Below, piece after piece: positions 17,021 to 26,388 of a stretch of DNA of 64,000 nt. The position numbers and the translations under genes were made by a program. The notes under the pieces were generated by a model. It had not been told where the DNA came from. It did not search any database and was given only the letters and a program-made list of their open reading frames with translations. Source of the DNA: Planctomycetota bacterium (GTDB lineage: Bacteria > Planctomycetota > Planctomycetia > Gemmatales > Gemmataceae); assembly GCA_016191165.1 (NCBI GenBank), contig JACPPF010000169.1, positions 30,815-94,814 of the forward strand, given 5' to 3'. The first letter of the stretch is position 1. The number at the start of each line of letters is the position of its first letter.

Positions 17021-19980
17021 CAGTTGACCTCCTTTCCGCGCTCATCTTCCTCGGCGCTGGCCCTACAGTCTGCAGCCCGAAGCAAGGCTTCGAGATAGCT
17101 CAACTGGAACGGACCGAGGCGTTCAAGGAGCAGTTGAGTCCGTTCTCGCCACGACGCACCGTACCGGGGCGACAACCCAAGTTCCATCGGGTCGAGCGAG
17201 ATCGCCACCGCTGGCGTCTCGCCGTTCGGGATCTTGCACGCCGGCACCTCGTCACCATCCCGGACGCCGCGAGCTTGGCGTTTGCCGCTCGGGCAGGGAT
17301 CGGGCACGTCGTCGCGGTCGTCATCCTGTGAACTCCGCAGCGACATTCGCACCTTGCCGTGGTGCGCCGCGACGAGGTAGACGAGCAAGTCGAAGTCGTC
17401 GGCGCTGAGCGCGATGACTTCCTTCATCAGCGGGTCGTCGGCCAAGGCGGGTACCGGTGCGTTATTCGGCACCTCGCGAAAGTCGCCTTTGTCGAGGCTA
17501 TCGGGCCACGCGAACGCATCGTGATCGAGCTTGGCTCGGTAAAGGGCTTCCAGGATGGCCAGAGCGCTCGCCAACTCGTGGCGGAAACCGGGGCGTCGTC
17601 GGTCGCGATCGGCTTCGGGTGTGCCACGGGGTTGATGCCGGATCTTGTCCGTTCGCCAGGCAGGATCAGGAGCCTTGGCCGCCGGTTGCCCCGCCAGTTT
17701 CGACGCCACCTGCGGATCGTGGAGCCGTTCTGCATCCAACTTCGCGGCGAATGCAGCGTGAGCCTTTCCCCAGTCGTGAAGCCTGGCGGCGAGTCGGAGG
17801 ATCTTTACGTAGCCCTTGATCTCCACGGAACAATCGTCTTGTGCCCATCCGAGATGCTTGAGAAGTGCTTCCAACTTGGCGCACACGTCGCGGGTGTGTT
17901 CTTCAACCGTCAGCCAAGCGTTGATCTGGGAAAGGTCGTCCGCGTCTTCTTCGTCGTCCTGAGCTGTCGCCTTTGTTGGATCGGTCGGAGGGAGCAGGTC
18001 GAAATTGCGATCGGTGGCAACCCCAGTCCAGCCAAGGTTGCGATTGTAACCGCCGCACGACTTCTCCAGCATGAAGACCTGACCGGGATAGACCTGCTCG
18101 CTGTCGCGCTGGTCGATGAGTTCCCAGCCCCGCCGGTAACTCCGCCGCCAGATGCTACCGGCCTTCCGGAGTGCCGGCAGCAGTTCGCGGAAGCGGTGAA
18201 ACGGGACCGGACAGAGTTCGCGCCGGTGCGGGCGATCCTTCTTCAGTGGCGTCACGCCGCTTGGCGACTCGCGCCAGAAAACGTGAACGTCGAGTTCCTC
18301 GCCGTCGCGGATGAACCGCGAGATGTCCACATCGGCACCGGTGAGGTCCGGCGTGGTGTCAAACAAGTCGAAGAGATCCTTGTCGTGTGGCACGAACCGC
18401 GGCTCGTAGGGGAACAGCGTCGTGGACTTCTCGTCGATCTCAGAACGCCGATTCTTTAGAGCTTGTAGGCCAACGCCATCGTTGGCCATCACTTCGAGTT
18501 GTTCCTTCGCAGCTTTCAACTCTTCAACCGAGTAGGGCAATGCCGCTCGCTCGTTCGCGGCAATATCCATCCAATAGACGCGGCCGTGTTCGTTGATGAC
18601 CTTGCCTTGGTCATCGAACGCGATGAACCGGGCGCATCGACCAAATCGCTGGACGAGCGATGCCCAAGGGGCAAGTTCGGTGAAGAGGACTTTGGCCGAC
18701 AGATCGACGCCGGCCTCGACGACCTGGGTTGACACGACGATTCGTGGCTTATCGTCCTTCTGGTTGAGGAACGCCGACCAGCGCTCTCGCTCCATCGGTC
18801 GAAACCGCGAGTGAATCAGGAAGACCTCCGTGTCGTTCGCTTTTTTCTTCAGTTGGCGGTAGATTCCCACAGCTCGATCAACGGTGTTCACGATGACGAG
18901 GGTCAGCGCGTCAGCGGCCTTATGCTGCGAAATCTGCGGAACTAGCCTGTCGAGATAGCCGGTCACGTCCGGCTTGCTGTCCTTCCCTTTGGGTACGGTC
19001 AGCGTAGCAACGGGATTCTTCTCCAACGCTTTCTTGTTGGCGAACAGGCCCCGCACCCGTTCTGAATCGTCATCGGAAACGGTGTGCCCGCCTGGCAGTT
19101 GGTGCAGGCCGAGCTGAACTCTATGGGACCATGCGTCCGTGACACAAGGAGACCAGTCCACTGCGCGTTCCAGCCAATGTTTCGCCATCGTGGCGCTCAT
19201 CCATAGCGACTGGCAGGGCTTCGGAAGGTGATTCTCGTTATCTGTTGGAAATGCATCGCGGCTCGGTCGAAGCCGCAGGCTCTGCCTCCAGGCATCCAAC
19301 TGCAAGCTGGTCGCGAGACTGGTGTCCATGATCTGGATTTCGTCAAACACCCAGAGGCAGTCAGTATTTAGCAGCCCAAACTCCAACGGCCAGCGTGCGC
19401 GACCAGCTGCGTAGCCACGGTTGAGCGCACGCGAAATCAGCATGTCCTGGGTGCCGATTAGTATGGCGTCCCGTTCGGGCCACAATGCCCAGTCGGAGTT
19501 TTCTTCGCCACCCAATAGAAGGTGAACGGCGATTGGGTACTGTCCGAGATCGCCGTTGGTTGCCGCCCAGCCGTTCTTTTCGTATGCCGCAGCTGGTTCG
19601 GGCAGGTAACCTCGAAGGTGCCCGTTTGCGCTGCGCTGAAGCTGCGCCCGTTTGATTGGTAGGCCGTCTGGTCCCCGTTCCGTCCACTCGGCTGATCCTG
19701 CCAGCAAGCTGAGTCGATCCAGCCATTTCACCGCTTCGGTGAAGGTCTGCTCGACGAGCACTCGCATGGGCAGACAGTAAACAAGGCGGCGAGGCGTATC
19801 TTTATGAGCGAACCGGCGTCGCCATAACCAAGCCAAGATCGCCGCGGCCGTTTTACCAAGACCGGTCGGGACATCGAGCAGCGTGGGATAGGGATCGACG
19901 ATGGCGAGCCGTTCCTGGTACGGGAGGGACTTCGGCGTCTCAGTCGCACGTTGAAACAGGTTGTCGAAAGTTAGATTCAT
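17020..19980 (-). CDS. cas3: Cas3 helicase with C-terminal HD nuclease domain
   Basis: A 986-aa protein. SF2 helicase motifs come first: DVPTGLGKT at 37-45, WVFDEIQIMDT (DEIQ instead of DEAH) near 215, SATMAKHWLE and, in motif VI, LVQRFGRCAR. The HD domain follows from about residue 740: AARLHDWGKAHAAF, FRHELASALA, then VYLVAAHHGKVRM. This helicase-then-HD order, the reverse of most Cas3 proteins, is characteristic of type I-G. It degrades target DNA after Cascade binding. All catalytic His and Asp residues expected for the HD site are present. Stop and start codons overlap with cas2 and csx17. Confidence 0.93.
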   Translation of the reverse strand: MNLTFDNLFQRATETPKSLPYQERLAIVDPYPTLLDVPTGLGKTAAAILAWLWRRRFAHKDTPRRLVYCLPMRVLVEQTFTEAVKWLDRLSLLAGSAEWTERGPDGLPIKRAQLQRSANGHLRGYLPEPAAAYEKNGWAATNGDLGQYPIAVHLLLGGEENSDWALWPERDAILIGTQDMLISRALNRGYAAGRARWPLEFGLLNTDCLWVFDEIQIMDTSLATSLQLDAWRQSLRLRPSRDAFPTDNENHLPKPCQSLWMSATMAKHWLERAVDWSPCVTDAWSHRVQLGLHQLPGGHTVSDDDSERVRGLFANKKALEKNPVATLTVPKGKDSKPDVTGYLDRLVPQISQHKAADALTLVIVNTVDRAVGIYRQLKKKANDTEVFLIHSRFRPMERERWSAFLNQKDDKPRIVVSTQVVEAGVDLSAKVLFTELAPWASLVQRFGRCARFIAFDDQGKVINEHGRVYWMDIAANERAALPYSVEELKAAKEQLEVMANDGVGLQALKNRRSEIDEKSTTLFPYEPRFVPHDKDLFDLFDTTPDLTGADVDISRFIRDGEELDVHVFWRESPSGVTPLKKDRPHRRELCPVPFHRFRELLPALRKAGSIWRRSYRRGWELIDQRDSEQVYPGQVFMLEKSCGGYNRNLGWTGVATDRNFDLLPPTDPTKATAQDDEEDADDLSQINAWLTVEEHTRDVCAKLEALLKHLGWAQDDCSVEIKGYVKILRLAARLHDWGKAHAAFAAKLDAERLHDPQVASKLAGQPAAKAPDPAWRTDKIRHQPRGTPEADRDRRRPGFRHELASALAILEALYRAKLDHDAFAWPDSLDKGDFREVPNNAPVPALADDPLMKEVIALSADDFDLLVYLVAAHHGKVRMSLRSSQDDDRDDVPDPCPSGKRQARGVRDGDEVPACKIPNGETPAVAISLDPMELGLSPRYGASWRERTQLLLERLGPFQLSYLEALLRAADCRASAEEDERGKEVN

Positions 19981-20264
19981 CAGGTCACAATCACCACATC
20001 CTTAGCATCGTGCTTCTCCACCGGCCGGCCCAAGGCCTCAATTCCTTCAGCGCAGCGGTTGCACAGCGGGATGAACAGAACCTGGTCTTCCTGAAGGTTG
20101 ATAATGTCATACAGCCGGCTCTTGAGTCGCACAAGGTCCGTTGTAGACAGGCGGCACAGGAACACCGAATACTGGCGACGAAAGCCGAAGTCTTCGCAAG
20201 TGCGGGCGACCTTGCGAAGACGCTTCGGATGGCAGATGTCGTAGGCCACCAAGTAGGTGTCCAT
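19980..20264 (-). CDS. cas2: CRISPR-associated endonuclease Cas2
   Basis: A 94-aa protein starting MDTYLVAYDI, the usual beta1 strand with the conserved Asp, followed by RRQYSVFLCRLS and DQVLFIPLCNRC. It forms the central dimer of the Cas1-Cas2 spacer integration complex. The ATG at 20264 is chosen over an upstream in-frame ATG at 20339 because the family begins with this strand and the extra residues overlap the end of cas4-cas1. It shares a base with the cas3 start (TGATG). Confidence 0.95.
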   Translation of the reverse strand: MDTYLVAYDICHPKRLRKVARTCEDFGFRRQYSVFLCRLSTTDLVRLKSRLYDIINLQEDQVLFIPLCNRCAEGIEALGRPVEKHDAKDVVIVT

Positions 20265-20298
20265 TGCGTTCGCCGGGAATCGTCGCGGCGCCTCCAGG

Positions 20299-22035
20299 TC
20301 ACCGCACGGTGAAGCCAGTGTACTCCGGGATGTCACCACGTACGTGTGCAGCCAGCATACGGGCCTGGACTTCGAGCATGCGGCCGTAGCTCATCTTGTA
20401 TCCAAAGACCGGGTGCGTTACCACGGTGGACTTCCGTTGTTCATATCCCTCGAAGAACCGCTTACGACCTTCCTCGGTCAACTGGCACGATTCACGCCAG
20501 ATCATGAAGTCCTTGGCCGTAAGCGTCTCGTTGTTGATCAAGGTCAGCACCACGGAATCGGCGATGATCGCGCGGAATTCCTCCATCAGATCCAGCGCGA
20601 GCGACGGCTTGCCGTGCCGGCCGACGTGAAAAAAGCCGTGATACGGATCGAAGCCGACCGTGCAGAGCGCCGAGAAACAATCCTTCAGCAAGATGGCGTA
20701 GGCGAATGAGAGCAGCGCGTTGACAGGATCCTTCGGGGGGCGTCGGTTGCGCGTCTTGAAGTCGAAACCGCGCCCGGGTGCGGCCGCCTTCAGCATGCGG
20801 CTGAATTGGCTGAAGTAGAGTGCCGCCGCCTGGCCTTCGGTGCCGAGAAGGACGGCAGGATCGCAGATGCGATCGACGCGGCTCAACAATTCGGCCATTT
20901 CTCGCGCCGCCGGCTCATCACTGCCACGACCGTTTTCACTGCCGTTGGTTGATTCATCTGGCGAACGGGACCGCAGGCTTCGCATCAACAAGGTGCGCTG
21001 GTTGCTGATCTTGGCCTTGACGACGGCTTTGGCCAGAGTGAGCGCCCGTTGGGGGTCTGCGAATAGCTTGAACTGGTTGACGCGCAAGAGCACGTTCTTG
21101 GCGATCGTGGGCGTCGTTGCCGCGACGAATCGCCCGTACATGGTCAAGAAAATCAAGGGAACGCCGAGGGTTGCCAGTGTGCCGAGAGCCTGCGTCGAAA
21201 TCTGCACGTTACCGAAGATGACGACTTGCTGGACGCCGACAATCGGCACGCGTTGAATCTCCTCGCCATGCTTCCTGACGATGAGGTGTTCGCTCCGTTT
21301 GCTGACGTAGGCGCCTTGTTCCTGAAGGTAAAGGACGGCCCCTTCACTTCCTTGCGGTAACACACGAGTGATGCCGGCAGTGGATTCCTCAGCCGGCGTC
21401 AAGTTGCGTCGTTCGAGGCAATAGAGCGTTTCTTCCGGCTGACAGATGGTGGCAAGGGAACAACCGAAGCAGCGATGTCGCAAATCAGCCGGCAACGGCT
21501 CCGGCGGAGCGTCGAGAAGTGAAAGCTCACGGATCGACCGAATGGCTTGCAGAGTCTTGGCCCGCAGCTCGTCGTTAAGCGGCACTTCGACGCGGCGTTT
21601 GCTGCCAATATAGTAGAGCACGCCGAAGGGAATCGCAATGCCCCGTTCGTCTTCGAGCAGCATCGCCTGGGCGCAAACCTGCACTGCGTCGTTGTCCCAG
21701 AAGTCAGGCCGGCCGTTGTCGCCGCCGGGGCCGTCGCCGCGTTTGTATTCGACAGGGTAGATGCTGCCATCTTTTTCTTCCACGAGGTCGAGCTTGCCCG
21801 TGAGCCCGAGGCGCTCAGAGCTGAGCTGGACGCTCCGCGTCTGGATCGTGTCGCCGTCTTTCCGTGGCCGATTCTGCAAATCAGGATCATCGACGCGGCG
21901 GTGCTGGAAGATTCCGTCCTCGACATGTTCGTTGATCGGCATCACCGATTCCACGTATTCGAGGTAGTAGAGGCGCGGGCAATACGTTACCTGGTTGAGG
22001 GCACGGACAGGGATAAGGTCTTGTTGCTCGGACAT
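20299..22035 (-). CDS. cas4-cas1: Cas4-Cas1 fusion protein
   Basis: A 578-aa fusion typical of type I-G. The Cas4 part (about 1-215) has Cys residues for an Fe-S cluster (VTYCPRL at the start, CFGCSLATIC at the end) and the nuclease motif YPVEYKRGDG. The Cas1 part begins near 220 and has the metal ligands in EGQAAALYF, YHGFFHVGRHGK and LDLMEEFR. Cas4 trims prespacers and helps choose PAM-proximal ends; Cas1 integrates them. It starts at ATG 22035 rather than 22086, which gives the usual short N-terminus. It lies 34 bp before cas2 and 41 bp after the DUF2130 gene. Confidence 0.95.
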   Translation of the reverse strand: MSEQQDLIPVRALNQVTYCPRLYYLEYVESVMPINEHVEDGIFQHRRVDDPDLQNRPRKDGDTIQTRSVQLSSERLGLTGKLDLVEEKDGSIYPVEYKRGDGPGGDNGRPDFWDNDAVQVCAQAMLLEDERGIAIPFGVLYYIGSKRRVEVPLNDELRAKTLQAIRSIRELSLLDAPPEPLPADLRHRCFGCSLATICQPEETLYCLERRNLTPAEESTAGITRVLPQGSEGAVLYLQEQGAYVSKRSEHLIVRKHGEEIQRVPIVGVQQVVIFGNVQISTQALGTLATLGVPLIFLTMYGRFVAATTPTIAKNVLLRVNQFKLFADPQRALTLAKAVVKAKISNQRTLLMRSLRSRSPDESTNGSENGRGSDEPAAREMAELLSRVDRICDPAVLLGTEGQAAALYFSQFSRMLKAAAPGRGFDFKTRNRRPPKDPVNALLSFAYAILLKDCFSALCTVGFDPYHGFFHVGRHGKPSLALDLMEEFRAIIADSVVLTLINNETLTAKDFMIWRESCQLTEEGRKRFFEGYEQRKSTVVTHPVFGYKMSYGRMLEVQARMLAAHVRGDIPEYTGFTVR

Positions 22036-22076
22036 TTGAGGTTCCTTTCGATGATGAGGTCGAATCCAGATCGTGT

Positions 22077-23348
22077 TCAGTTCCACGGCGCTTTCTCGAC
22101 GACGGTCTCTTCGGCATCGAAGGGGATGTGCGTCAGTTCAAGGCAGCCGATTTGGGGCAGACTCGTACCGAGAATGCTGGTCAGGTCACCGTACAGGCCC
22201 GACGTGTTGATCATGGCGCGATCGATCTGCTTTTCACGTTTGGCCCACAAACGCTGGATCGCCCGACGTTCGGAATCCAGGTCCTCCTTCATCGTGGCGA
22301 ACGCCTCGATGATTCCTTCGACGCGCTGCTGGAATTCCGGCCCTACCAGGAACTGGTAGAGAAACTCCATTTTCGTTTGCTGGCCCTGCATGGACCGACG
22401 CGCTCGGGCAACTTCGAGCAAGCCCGATCGGAGCGCGATGGCCAGACCAACAACGTATTCGCGCTTCGTGACCCAGACGCCGTCGATGCAACCGAAAGCG
22501 GCAAGCCCCTTCGGCATTTCCTCGGTCACCAAGATCGCAACGTGCGCCTTGGCCGCACGCTGATCGTCGCGCAGCTTCGGCAACCATGCGTCGCTCCAGG
22601 CTTTGGTGCGTTTGGATTCCCAGAGGATCTTGCCGCACTCTTCGCCGGTCGCGTCGAAGGTGCAGTGAATGAGATCACCGCCATGCACGCCAACCGGAAC
22701 CTCCTCGATGCCATCCAGAGGGAAGTACTGCCGGAGCAGATCCTCTAGGAGCACCTCCATGACCTCGCCCTGGGCCTGCTGGGAACCTTGTTCGGATTTG
22801 CGTTTCAGCTCGTCAATCTGATGCCGCAGGTCGCCAATCAGTTTTTCCTTGTCAGCGTCTTTCAATCGATGAGCCTCGTCCGCCTCATTCTTCGCGTCGC
22901 CCCGGATTCTGGCCCGTTCCTCATCGAGAGTGCGACTGACGGTCAATTCCAGCGTCTGTTTTTCGTCCTCCAGTTGCCGCCGTTCCTTGCGGAGTTGCAG
23001 TTCCGTTCTCCGAACATCCGTGAGTTGTGTCCGCGTGGTCGCGAGTTGTTCTTGCAAATCGCGAAACTCTGTGGCGATCGATTCCTGCGCCCTGGACTTT
23101 GCCTCTTGCATGAGGCGATCTTGCTCTTGCGCGACCCGGCCGGCGACCTCCTTCTCGATTGCCGCGCGTGATTCTTCCAGGGCCTTTTCGCGATGCCGGA
23201 TTTCGTCCAGGCGTTTTGCGAGTTCACCGTCCTTTCGCCGAACTTCTGCGTCAAACTCCTGACGCAAATGTTGGCGAATCTGTGCGGTCAGCGTCTCCGA
23301 TACCGTGATTTCGCAACCGCAACTCGGGCAATGAATGATGTCTTGCAT
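22077..23348 (-). CDS. DUF2130 coiled-coil zinc-ribbon protein
   Basis: A 423-aa protein. The N-terminal CPSCGCEITVSE is a zinc knuckle, followed by a coiled-coil from about 20 to 200 rich in Glu, Arg and Gln, then the DUF2130 core: VGVHGGDLIHC, GKILWESKRTKAWSDAWLPKLRDDQR near 245-270 and a PD-(D/E)xK-like patch with Glu and Lys in WESKRTK. That patch suggests a nuclease fold, as proposed for DUF2130 by analogy only. The start ATG 23348 is chosen over 23423 because the CxxC ribbon follows at once. It is the first gene of the minus-strand run into cas4-cas1, and divergent from dndB. Confidence 0.8.
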   Translation of the reverse strand: MQDIIHCPSCGCEITVSETLTAQIRQHLRQEFDAEVRRKDGELAKRLDEIRHREKALEESRAAIEKEVAGRVAQEQDRLMQEAKSRAQESIATEFRDLQEQLATTRTQLTDVRRTELQLRKERRQLEDEKQTLELTVSRTLDEERARIRGDAKNEADEAHRLKDADKEKLIGDLRHQIDELKRKSEQGSQQAQGEVMEVLLEDLLRQYFPLDGIEEVPVGVHGGDLIHCTFDATGEECGKILWESKRTKAWSDAWLPKLRDDQRAAKAHVAILVTEEMPKGLAAFGCIDGVWVTKREYVVGLAIALRSGLLEVARARRSMQGQQTKMEFLYQFLVGPEFQQRVEGIIEAFATMKEDLDSERRAIQRLWAKREKQIDRAMINTSGLYGDLTSILGTSLPQIGCLELTHIPFDAEETVVEKAPWN

Positions 23349-23540
23349 ACGGATCCTCGCATTCTGGGGGTTGAAGATGGAACAAGTGTTTGGTTTCCCG
23401 AATAATCCCGCGCGGCGCGGCAATCAGCAGCCTCGCGTGCTGCTAGCGGTTGGAATTCCAATCGATACTGGTTATGCCACTTCGATCGTTGCTCACGCCT
23501 TCACTCTAATAAGCCAGGGAAAACAAAAAGTGGGCGCGCA

Positions 23541-24803
23541 ATGGATCAAGTTTTCCGACGGGATCGAGTTTCAGGGACGCCAGGGCATGACTTCAAGAAT
23601 GGAATCGAAAGCAACCGTTTTCTGCGCTACTGGTTGACCGAAAAAATAGATGACGCCAAGCTGTTCACGCGGGTATTGCGGTCAAGGAGGGCCGAGCTGG
23701 TGGATAATGCGCACACTTTTTCTGCAATTCGTGGGGTTCAAGGTGGCCGCGACTATTACGTTGCCATGGTCCCGCTGAAAGTCGTCCCAAAGCTCTTCCT
23801 TTTCGACGACGCCGAGCTGCCGCCTGATCTACGCGCGCAACGAACGCTGAACCGCGCGCGTGTGCCGGACATTGCCCGTTACTTGATCGACAATCCGAAG
23901 AACTACACGTTCTCTTCGTTGACGGCGTCGGTGGACGGTCGAGTTCATTTCGAGCCCTCCGGGGACGCCGGGTATGCCGGGAGCATCGGCCGTTTACTGG
24001 TGCCCATGACCGCGAGATTCCTCATCAACGATGGCCAGCACCGCCGGGCGGCCATTGAGGAGGCGCTGAGGGAACGGCCCGAACTGGGAGAAGAAACCCT
24101 TTCGGTCATTTTTTTCATCGACGCCGGCCTGAAACGCAGCCAGCAGATGTTTGCTGACCTGAACCGGCATGTAGTACGGCCGCCGCAATCGCTCGGTGTT
24201 CTGTATGACCACCGCGATCCGTTTGCCCAACTCGTCTGCCGACTCGTTGGTCGCGTGAGCGTCTTCAAGAATCTGACCGAGATGGAGAAGACTTCGGTCC
24301 CCACCCAGGCGAACAAGCTCTTTTCCTTGAGCGGGGTGCATCAAGCGACCCGAACACTCCTCGCGCTGGGTAAGAAGCGGCGGGTCACGCAAGAGCAGGA
24401 AGACCTTGCCTGGGATTACTGGCAGGAAGTCGGACGGTGTATCCCTGACTGGCAGCTGGCGGCAGAGAAAAAAGTCAGCTGCGTTGAGTTGCGGCGGGAT
24501 TATGTTCATGCCCACGGTGTAACATTGCTCGCCTTCGGGTTCCTCGGATCTTCCCTTCTGGCCAAAGAGCCTACGACCTGGAAAGGGACGCTCAAGCCAC
24601 TTCGGAAGCTGGATTGGGCACGCTCCAATGCCGAGACCTGGGAGGGACGAGCCCTCGTGGGAGGCCGCATCAGCAAGGCACACATCAACGTCTTGTTGAC
24701 CACGAACCTGCTGAAACAGTGCGTGGGCGTTCCTCTCTCCGACACGGAACGCCAGGTCGAAACGGATTTTGTGCACCGGCGGACTGCTCGAAACGCAGGT
24801 TAA
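23541..24803 (+). CDS. dndB: DndB, DNA phosphorothioation transcriptional regulator/modulator
   Basis: A 420-aa DGQHR-family protein. The diagnostic LINDGQHRRAAIEEAL is at 161-176 and MFADLNRHVVRPPQSLGVLYDHRD follows. In known Dnd systems DndB controls the operon and modification frequency. The frame is intact and of ordinary length. The start is taken at ATG 23541; the upstream GGG-rich sequence is a weak Shine-Dalgarno. It is divergent from the DUF2130 gene with 192 bp between, which is long enough to carry promoters for both operons. Confidence 0.9.
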   Translation: MDQVFRRDRVSGTPGHDFKNGIESNRFLRYWLTEKIDDAKLFTRVLRSRRAELVDNAHTFSAIRGVQGGRDYYVAMVPLKVVPKLFLFDDAELPPDLRAQRTLNRARVPDIARYLIDNPKNYTFSSLTASVDGRVHFEPSGDAGYAGSIGRLLVPMTARFLINDGQHRRAAIEEALRERPELGEETLSVIFFIDAGLKRSQQMFADLNRHVVRPPQSLGVLYDHRDPFAQLVCRLVGRVSVFKNLTEMEKTSVPTQANKLFSLSGVHQATRTLLALGKKRRVTQEQEDLAWDYWQEVGRCIPDWQLAAEKKVSCVELRRDYVHAHGVTLLAFGFLGSSLLAKEPTTWKGTLKPLRKLDWARSNAETWEGRALVGGRISKAHINVLLTTNLLKQCVGVPLSDTERQVETDFVHRRTARNAG

Positions 24804-24944
24804 TCCACCCGAGATATCGAAGGAAACGCCGGCGGGCCGTGGCATCGCTTTTGTCATCGCGCCAATCCAGTTGTAGAATCAGCCTTGTTGGGCCGGTGCC
24901 CGAAGGGGACCGGCGTCGGTGCCACGTACTCGAGGATAGGGACA

Positions 24945-26387
24945 ATGGCAGTGTCATTGCCGCTAGTTGAGCGAAAGGAGCCTTCCGCCTTCGAGCGAAA
25001 GTCCGTTAAGGCTTTTCAAGAGGAGGTGCAAGGGATCTACCTTGCCGACAATCGTCCGTGGGTTGTGGGCTATAGCGGCGGGAAGGACTCGACCGCGACG
25101 CTGCAGCTCGTCTGGTATGCGGTGGCTGGACTTCCTCCCGAGCAGCGAAAAAAGCCGGTCTACGTGATCGCCTCTGATACCTTCGTCGAGACCCCGGTCA
25201 TTGTTGACTACATCGACGACAACCTCGAAGCGATCAACCGCGCCGCCAAGGAACAGGGCATGCCCTTCGAGGCGCACAAGGTAACGCCCGAGATCAAGGA
25301 TACCTTCTGGGTGAACCTGATCGGCCGAGGCTACCCGCCACCTTCGACCAAGTTCCGATGGTGCACCGACCGCATGAAGATCCAGCCGGCGAACAAGTTC
25401 ATCCTTGATCGCGTGGCCGAGTTCGGCGAGGTCATCATGGTCCTTGGCTCTCGCCAGGGCGAGAGCGCCAGTCGCGACCAGGTGCTCAAGGCCCATGCGA
25501 TCAAAGGTTCCCGCCTTCGACGCCACAGCACACTCGCGAACGCGTTCGTCCTGGCACCCATTGAAGAGTTCACGACCGATGACGTTTGGACTTACATCCT
25601 TCAAGTCAAGTGTCCCTGGGGCACCAACAACAACCGCCTCGTGACCATGTACCGCAACGCGGGGGCCGGCGAATGCCCCCTTGTGGTGGACACGAGCACG
25701 CCATCGTGCGGCAACAGCCGGTTCGGCTGCTGGGTCTGCACCGTCGTCGAACAAGACCACTCCATGGAATCGATGGTGGACAGCGGCGAAGAGTGGATGG
25801 AGGCGCTGCTCGATTTCCGCAACCTGCTCAAGTCCCACCACGATCCGGAAGTGAAACGCAAAGTGCGCCGACTGAAGCGCCGCGATGGCAAGATCAGGCT
25901 CAAGAAAGACGGCACGCCGTCCCCTGGTCCGTACGAGCTTGAAGAACGCAAGAAACTGCTGCGAACCCTTCTCGAAGTTCAACAGCAGGTAAGGCGAGAA
26001 GGTCCCGATCCTGACAACCGGCTCATCTCGGCCGGGGAACTGCATGAAATCCGCAGCATCTGGCGAACCGAGGAGTCGGATTGGGAAGATTCTGTTCCCG
26101 TCATCTACCGGCAGGTCGTGGGAGAGGATCTGGATTGGGTGCATGACGACGTAACCGCTCTCACCGCGAAGGACCAAGTAATCCTGAAGGACGTTTGCAA
26201 GAAGCACGGCACGCCCGCCGAACTGGTTGCCAGGCTGATCGACGTGGAACGCCAGACCCAAGGCATGAGCCGGCGTGCGGGTATCTACGACCGTATTGAA
26301 GCGCTATTCCGCCAGGACTGGCCGGACGAGGCAGCCAGAGAGGCTTTTCGCTTGGGGCCGGACAAAACAGGGGAGGAAGACAACTGA
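24945..26387 (+). CDS. dndC: DndC, PAPS-reductase-like sulfurtransferase/ATP pyrophosphatase
   Basis: A 480-aa PP-loop protein. SGGKDS lies at 44-49; FRWCTDRMKIQPA and TPSCGNSRFGCWVCTVVEQDHS supply Cys residues that in DndC homologues bind an Fe-S cluster. It takes sulfur from a cysteine desulfurase and activates DNA with ATP. The last ~80 residues form a separable domain (about 404-455), homologous to the free 73-aa protein at 5817-6038. Start ATG 24945 has GAGG and GGGAC upstream; the frame is open to 24885 without a ribosome site. It is one base from the dndD start codon. Confidence 0.93.
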   Translation: MAVSLPLVERKEPSAFERKSVKAFQEEVQGIYLADNRPWVVGYSGGKDSTATLQLVWYAVAGLPPEQRKKPVYVIASDTFVETPVIVDYIDDNLEAINRAAKEQGMPFEAHKVTPEIKDTFWVNLIGRGYPPPSTKFRWCTDRMKIQPANKFILDRVAEFGEVIMVLGSRQGESASRDQVLKAHAIKGSRLRRHSTLANAFVLAPIEEFTTDDVWTYILQVKCPWGTNNNRLVTMYRNAGAGECPLVVDTSTPSCGNSRFGCWVCTVVEQDHSMESMVDSGEEWMEALLDFRNLLKSHHDPEVKRKVRRLKRRDGKIRLKKDGTPSPGPYELEERKKLLRTLLEVQQQVRREGPDPDNRLISAGELHEIRSIWRTEESDWEDSVPVIYRQVVGEDLDWVHDDVTALTAKDQVILKDVCKKHGTPAELVARLIDVERQTQGMSRRAGIYDRIEALFRQDWPDEAAREAFRLGPDKTGEEDN

Positions 26388-26388
26388 C

